A stretch of DNA of 64,000 bases from Pontibacillus chungwhensis (GTDB taxonomy: Bacteria; Bacillota; Bacilli; Bacillales; BH030062), in the NCBI RefSeq assembly GCF_030166655.1, contig NZ_CP126446.1, positions 3,410,001-3,474,000 of the forward strand. The letters run 5' to 3'. Below are positions 60,418-64,000 of this stretch, piece after piece; position 1 is the stretch's first letter, and each line of letters starts with the position of its first letter. The translations under genes were made by a program, and so were the position numbers. Below the pieces are notes generated by a model. The model had not been told where the DNA came from and ran no database searches. It saw only the letters and a program-made list of their open reading frames with translations.

Positions 60418-63400
60418 TCACTCTTCATCCTTTGCAACTAAGATCTGACCATTCTTCTCTTGTTGTAATAACGTTCTGAGGATGGTTGTCGATAGCTTAT
60501 TCGGAGGGTAGGGTTTCGTTAAATAATGCTCAATGCCCCATTCCTCGCCTTTCGTTTTATCATCGAGAGCTGTCGAGATAAAGATCGGGATATTCTCTAA
60601 TGCCGGTCGCTTTTTAATTTCCTTAATCACATCCCAGCCATCTAATTCATCCGCAAGCATCAGATCAATTACAAATCCGTCTGGCTCATACGTATCGAGC
60701 TCACGAACCGCCGCTTCACCACTTGCGTAATGAAGCACATTGAATCCGGTCCCTTTTAACTCCTCCCGGATCAACATCGCTAGGCTATGATCATCTTCGA
60801 TCACCATAATAAGCGGCAAATCAGGGGTAAGCACACTGCCATCCCCCTCCGCATTCGGCTGAGCAAGAGGAAGGATGATCGTAAAGACGCTTCCTTTTCC
60901 GACCTCTGAACGAACAGAAATGGAGCCACCGTGGGCTTCGATGATTTCCTTAACAATGGAAAGTCCAAGACCTGTTCCACCAATCTTTCGACGCTCTGAA
61001 TTATCAATACGGTGAAACTTCTTAAACAACTTTGGCAGTTCCGGATCCGGTATGCCAAGTCCATCATCCGCAACGTGGATAAAGAGTTCCTGCTCGTTTC
61101 CGTTCATCGTCACGACCACTTTCCCTCCATTCGGAGAGAACTTAATGGCATTACTGATTAAATTCGTAAACACCTGAATCAATTTTTCCCTATCGGCCAT
61201 CACAGGCAGCTTAGAAGAATGGTTGTTAAGATAAACTTCGTGTTGTGCGGAATAAGGGAAGGAGTCAATCACTTCCTGAGCGACTTCTTCAACGTTCACC
61301 AATTCTTTCTCATATACTTGTCTCCCTGACTCCATCCGCTGCAAGTCGAGGAAATCGTTAATTAAATTCGTTAAGCGTTTCGCCTCTTTCTCAATCGTAG
61401 TCAAATACCTCTTTTGTTTCTCAGGTTTCAAATCACGATTGAGCATTAGCTCTGTATATCCAAGTACACTCGCAAGGGGCGTGCGTAGTTCATGACTCAC
61501 CGTGCTCACAAGTTCTGACTTCATTTGATCCACTTCATATTGAGACGTAATGTCGCGATGAACAAACAACGTCCCGAGGCGCTCTTCACGACGATAGATC
61601 GGTTCTGCGTACACTTCTATAATTCTTCGATCTAATCCTGCAACCTCGTATCTGTATTGAGAACTTCCGGTAGATTGGAAGATCGCTTTTTCAAAAAAGG
61701 CCTTCATTGCATCAGGCTCTTCAACCCGATCGTTGAAAAACGTCAGCCAATAGGAGAACGGTTGATTGAGGCATTTCTCACAATCCCCTGCCTCCATGAA
61801 GCTACACAGCTGATTGTTATACTGAATGAGCGCCCCTTCTTCATCAATAAACTGGATCCCTTCATTCACATTATCGATAATGTCCTGGTTCAATTGACGA
61901 CTTTGTTCCGTTTCTTCATATAAGAACAACTTCTCAAATGATAAGGAGACACGACTCAATATGCCTTCAAGCTCCAGTAATTCTTCTTCATTAAATGGCA
62001 ATCCTACACGGGTTCCGCCAAACACGGCCTGAAGTTCACCCCTCGCGTCAAAAACAGGAGCGAAGACGTCATAACTATAGAGCGTTCCCTCATGATACCC
62101 ACGTTCCCCTTCAAGCGCTTCCCTCTTCACCACATAAGGAGCTTCCGTTTCTTCTAGCCGCACGTAAACCTGTTCTTGAATAAAGGCACGCATCCGCTTA
62201 GCCGCTTCTTCTGACACGCTAATACTTGCATATTCAGAACTACCAAGCACCGTCAACATCCCTTTATCAAACGAGAAGATCTGCTGAAGCTGGAACAATA
62301 CCGTCTCAAGCAATTCATCCATGTTGAGCGTGATGGATAATGCATGGTTTAACTCATTATAGTGTTCAAGCGTAAGCTTCGTTCGATTCGTTTCTTCTAA
62401 AAGCTCTTTTAATTCTTGCTCGGCTTCCACCATATTTGTAATGTCAAACTGAATCACATAATACTGCTCGACCCCTTGACGCTCATTCTTATAAGGAACA
62501 ATCGTAGAATCCACCCAATAAAATGAGCCATCTTTCGCTCGGTTCTTCACTTCACCCTTCCAGATTCGACCTTGTCGTAACGTCTGGATCATGCTTTCAT
62601 AGAACTCTGGACGGTGCTCAGAATACATAGCAGTATGAGGCTGGCCAATAATGTCTTTCGGGCTATAACCTGAAACCTCACAAAACTTATCATTCACATC
62701 TGTAATGACTCCTTGGGTATCCGTAACGGAAAGAATCGTAGCTTCATTAATCGCCATATTTAAATTCTTAATTTCTACTACGGAATCCTCTAGCCTTTCT
62801 TGTTGCTCGGTGAGTTCATCCTGTTGAGCCTGTAACTCTTCATTATGAGCCTGCAAATCTTCTTCCCGTTCTTTAATCACAAAAGCCATAGAAGAAAGCG
62901 CATTGGCTAACGTTCCAAGCTCATCCCTACGCTTAGTGGACGGGAATGATACATCTTCTCCAAGGGCAAGTTGTTCAGAGGCTTCCGATAACTCCTGTAG
63001 CGGCTGGCCAATACTTTTAGACATCCGCTTCGTGGCAAGACTAATAATGATAAACAAGAGCACAATCAACAAACCGAGCGCATAGGTAATCCGATTTGTG
63101 TTGTCCAAAAAGGCTTCGTGCGCCTCTTCAAGCTCTCGTTCATTTGTAGCCACGATTTCCTTATTCTGAGATAGGTAACGGTTAATTTGAGAGGTTCCAT
63201 CTTCCTCTTGTGATATACTGACAAGCTCTTCGTAATCCCCATTGTCTGCGAATTCCTTAGCTGTTGGCAAAAGAGTAGTCCAGTATTTATCGACGTACTG
63301 AGAAAGATTCTGATAGACCTCCTGTTCTTCCTCGCTTAAATCATACTCTTGTAATTCTTCTAAAAGGCCGACCAGATTGGCATGAGCCTCTTGTGTGAGC

Positions 63401-63648
63401 TCCCATTCATTGTTATTCAAAAAAGCTAAATACCCTCTCGCCCTCATAATCATTTCATTATAGGATTGGGCGATTTCCTCTGCGATCTCCGTTTGATTCA
63501 CAAGGGACTCTCTCTCGTTCACATACTTCTCTTTCACCTGTGCTTGAATTGCGAGAATAATAGAAATCCCAACAAGGGCGAGCACAAAGATAGCCATCAT
63601 AATGAACTGAAATTGTCTTCTGATGCTTTTCTTAAAGAAATCACGCAT
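60418..63648 (-). CDS. Hybrid sensor histidine kinase/response regulator
   Basis: A 1076-residue multidomain kinase. Order: TM1 about 15-35; an extracellular helical domain of about 150 residues; TM2 187-205; HAMP 206-260; coiled coil to 292; PAS (295-412, NDKFCEVSGYSPKDIIGQP); GAF (about 440-585); PAS (590-705) with a C-x2-C pair in GDCEKC; HisKA with phosphoacceptor His719 in STVSHELRTPLASVLGY; HATPase with N-box NLISNAIKFSPNGG and GGTGLGLSIVKEI; and a C-terminal receiver domain with Asp995 in VIDLML. The ATG follows GGAGGA; an upstream TTG overlaps the preceding gene. It overlaps that response-regulator gene by 8 bases. The signal is unknown; the domain mix suggests phosphorelay control of a global response. 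Confidence 0.93.
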   Translation of the reverse strand: MRDFFKKSIRRQFQFIMMAIFVLALVGISIILAIQAQVKEKYVNERESLVNQTEIAEEIAQSYNEMIMRARGYLAFLNNNEWELTQEAHANLVGLLEELQEYDLSEEEQEVYQNLSQYVDKYWTTLLPTAKEFADNGDYEELVSISQEEDGTSQINRYLSQNKEIVATNERELEEAHEAFLDNTNRITYALGLLIVLLFIIISLATKRMSKSIGQPLQELSEASEQLALGEDVSFPSTKRRDELGTLANALSSMAFVIKEREEDLQAHNEELQAQQDELTEQQERLEDSVVEIKNLNMAINEATILSVTDTQGVITDVNDKFCEVSGYSPKDIIGQPHTAMYSEHRPEFYESMIQTLRQGRIWKGEVKNRAKDGSFYWVDSTIVPYKNERQGVEQYYVIQFDITNMVEAEQELKELLEETNRTKLTLEHYNELNHALSITLNMDELLETVLFQLQQIFSFDKGMLTVLGSSEYASISVSEEAAKRMRAFIQEQVYVRLEETEAPYVVKREALEGERGYHEGTLYSYDVFAPVFDARGELQAVFGGTRVGLPFNEEELLELEGILSRVSLSFEKLFLYEETEQSRQLNQDIIDNVNEGIQFIDEEGALIQYNNQLCSFMEAGDCEKCLNQPFSYWLTFFNDRVEEPDAMKAFFEKAIFQSTGSSQYRYEVAGLDRRIIEVYAEPIYRREERLGTLFVHRDITSQYEVDQMKSELVSTVSHELRTPLASVLGYTELMLNRDLKPEKQKRYLTTIEKEAKRLTNLINDFLDLQRMESGRQVYEKELVNVEEVAQEVIDSFPYSAQHEVYLNNHSSKLPVMADREKLIQVFTNLISNAIKFSPNGGKVVVTMNGNEQELFIHVADDGLGIPDPELPKLFKKFHRIDNSERRKIGGTGLGLSIVKEIIEAHGGSISVRSEVGKGSVFTIILPLAQPNAEGDGSVLTPDLPLIMVIEDDHSLAMLIREELKGTGFNVLHYASGEAAVRELDTYEPDGFVIDLMLADELDGWDVIKEIKKRPALENIPIFISTALDDKTKGEEWGIEHYLTKPYPPNKLSTTILRTLLQQEKNGQILVAKDEE

Positions 63649-64000
63649 CCAGAATATCCTCCACAAGTTCAATTAATTGAAGAGGGCTGAACGGTTTAGC
63701 CATGTAATATTGAATACCAGCAGCCTTAGACGCATCAACATCCTTTTGCTGGTTCTTAGCCGTTAGCATCATAATCTTCATGTTTTCTTTCCCTTGTAAA
63801 TCTTTAATCTTCTCCGCCACTTCAATTCCTGTCATTCCAGGCATCATATAATCTAGTATAAGAAGATCATAGTCATCGTTTTGCACTTTCTGAAAAGCTT
63901 CATTCCCATCTTCCGCTTCTTCGAGTTCGTACCCTTCTTCCTCTAATGTATCGACAATTAACATACGTAATACTTCTTCATCATCCGCGATCAAAATTCG
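63641..64000 (-). CDS. Response regulator receiver protein, N-terminus cut by window edge
   Basis: A CheY-type single receiver domain, at least 119 residues. Visible: RILIADDEEV with the acidic pocket, the phosphoacceptor Asp in LLILDYMMPGMTG, Thr in MMLTAKNQ and Lys in YYMAKPFSP. It ends at the receiver boundary with no output domain, so it probably works as a phosphorelay or signalling partner of the hybrid kinase, with which it overlaps by 8 bases. A TTG at 63994 is in frame, but the fold's first strand begins before it, so the true start lies beyond the window. Confidence 0.9.
   Translation of the reverse strand, partial: RILIADDEEVLRMLIVDTLEEEGYELEEAEDGNEAFQKVQNDDYDLLILDYMMPGMTGIEVAEKIKDLQGKENMKIMMLTAKNQQKDVDASKAAGIQYYMAKPFSPLQLIELVEDILDA

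Overview
The window reads as chromosome of a low-GC, aerobic, Bacillus-like Firmicute. Evidence is the B. subtilis-type gene order (uvrB-uvrA; hprK-lgt-yvoD-ppaX-yvoF; the his operon; yvcD-trxB-yvcI-rapZ-yvcK-whiA-crh-clpP; cggR-gapA-pgk-tpiA-gpmI-eno), a bacillithiol gene, Crh, and TreR-, CggR-, CtsR-, BirA-, LexA-, CcpA- and GlpP-type control sites. The many structured intergenic repeats recall halophilic/alkaliphilic Bacillaceae (Halobacillus/Pontibacillus-like), but genus is a guess. Most genes lie on the minus strand.

Layout. 1-1035: start of a trehalose PTS permease gene with two TreR-like operators and a cre-like site. 1146-7719: mixed metabolic and hypothetical genes (DCC oxidoreductase, hydroxyacyl-CoA dehydrogenase, hydrolase, CPBP protease, lipoprotein, IolW-like dehydrogenase, old yellow enzyme). 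7944-15250: the glycolytic operon with its repressor gene cggR, promoter and operator. 15258-17415: glutaredoxin-like gene, sigL, a 48-aa gene and tRNA-Arg(CCG). 17536-21404: membrane-anchored unknown, clpP with CtsR box, membrane protein, two large palindromic repeats, ABC transporter. 21662-28004: crh, whiA, yvcK, rapZ, NUDIX gene, trxB, TPR gene. 28056-34574: eight-gene histidine operon with its promoter. 34787-37891: NIF3/CutA-like gene, BirA-controlled bioY-bioB, membrane protein. 37955-43353: glycerol regulon (glpD, glpK, glpF, glpP) with two matching antitermination leaders. 43515-47465: hprK operon. 47540-48829: an intact IS4-family element with target duplication. 48922-51592: yvlD, yvlB, bshB2, yojF. 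51712-53382: an extraordinary Asp-Gln repeat protein. 53547-58499: uvrBA with SOS box. 58698-64000: prfC, then a large hybrid histidine kinase and the end of a response regulator.

How it fits together. Much of the window concerns carbon-flow control. HprK phosphorylates HPr and Crh, which act with CcpA at cre sites; I see cre-like sites before treP, glpF and possibly crh. CggR senses glycolytic intermediates and controls the lower-glycolysis operon. GlpP, encoded beside glpF, should act on the two glp leaders, which share an 11-base motif and a GGAGA-N3-GGAGA repeat placed next to a terminator.

Least explained by known biology: the 556-residue D/Q-repeat protein with a 48-bp minisatellite; two classes of long palindromic repeats whose arms differ between copies yet stay complementary within each copy, including three tandem copies inside the glpD leader; and the short GTGTCNGACAC elements, one of which was split by the insertion sequence.
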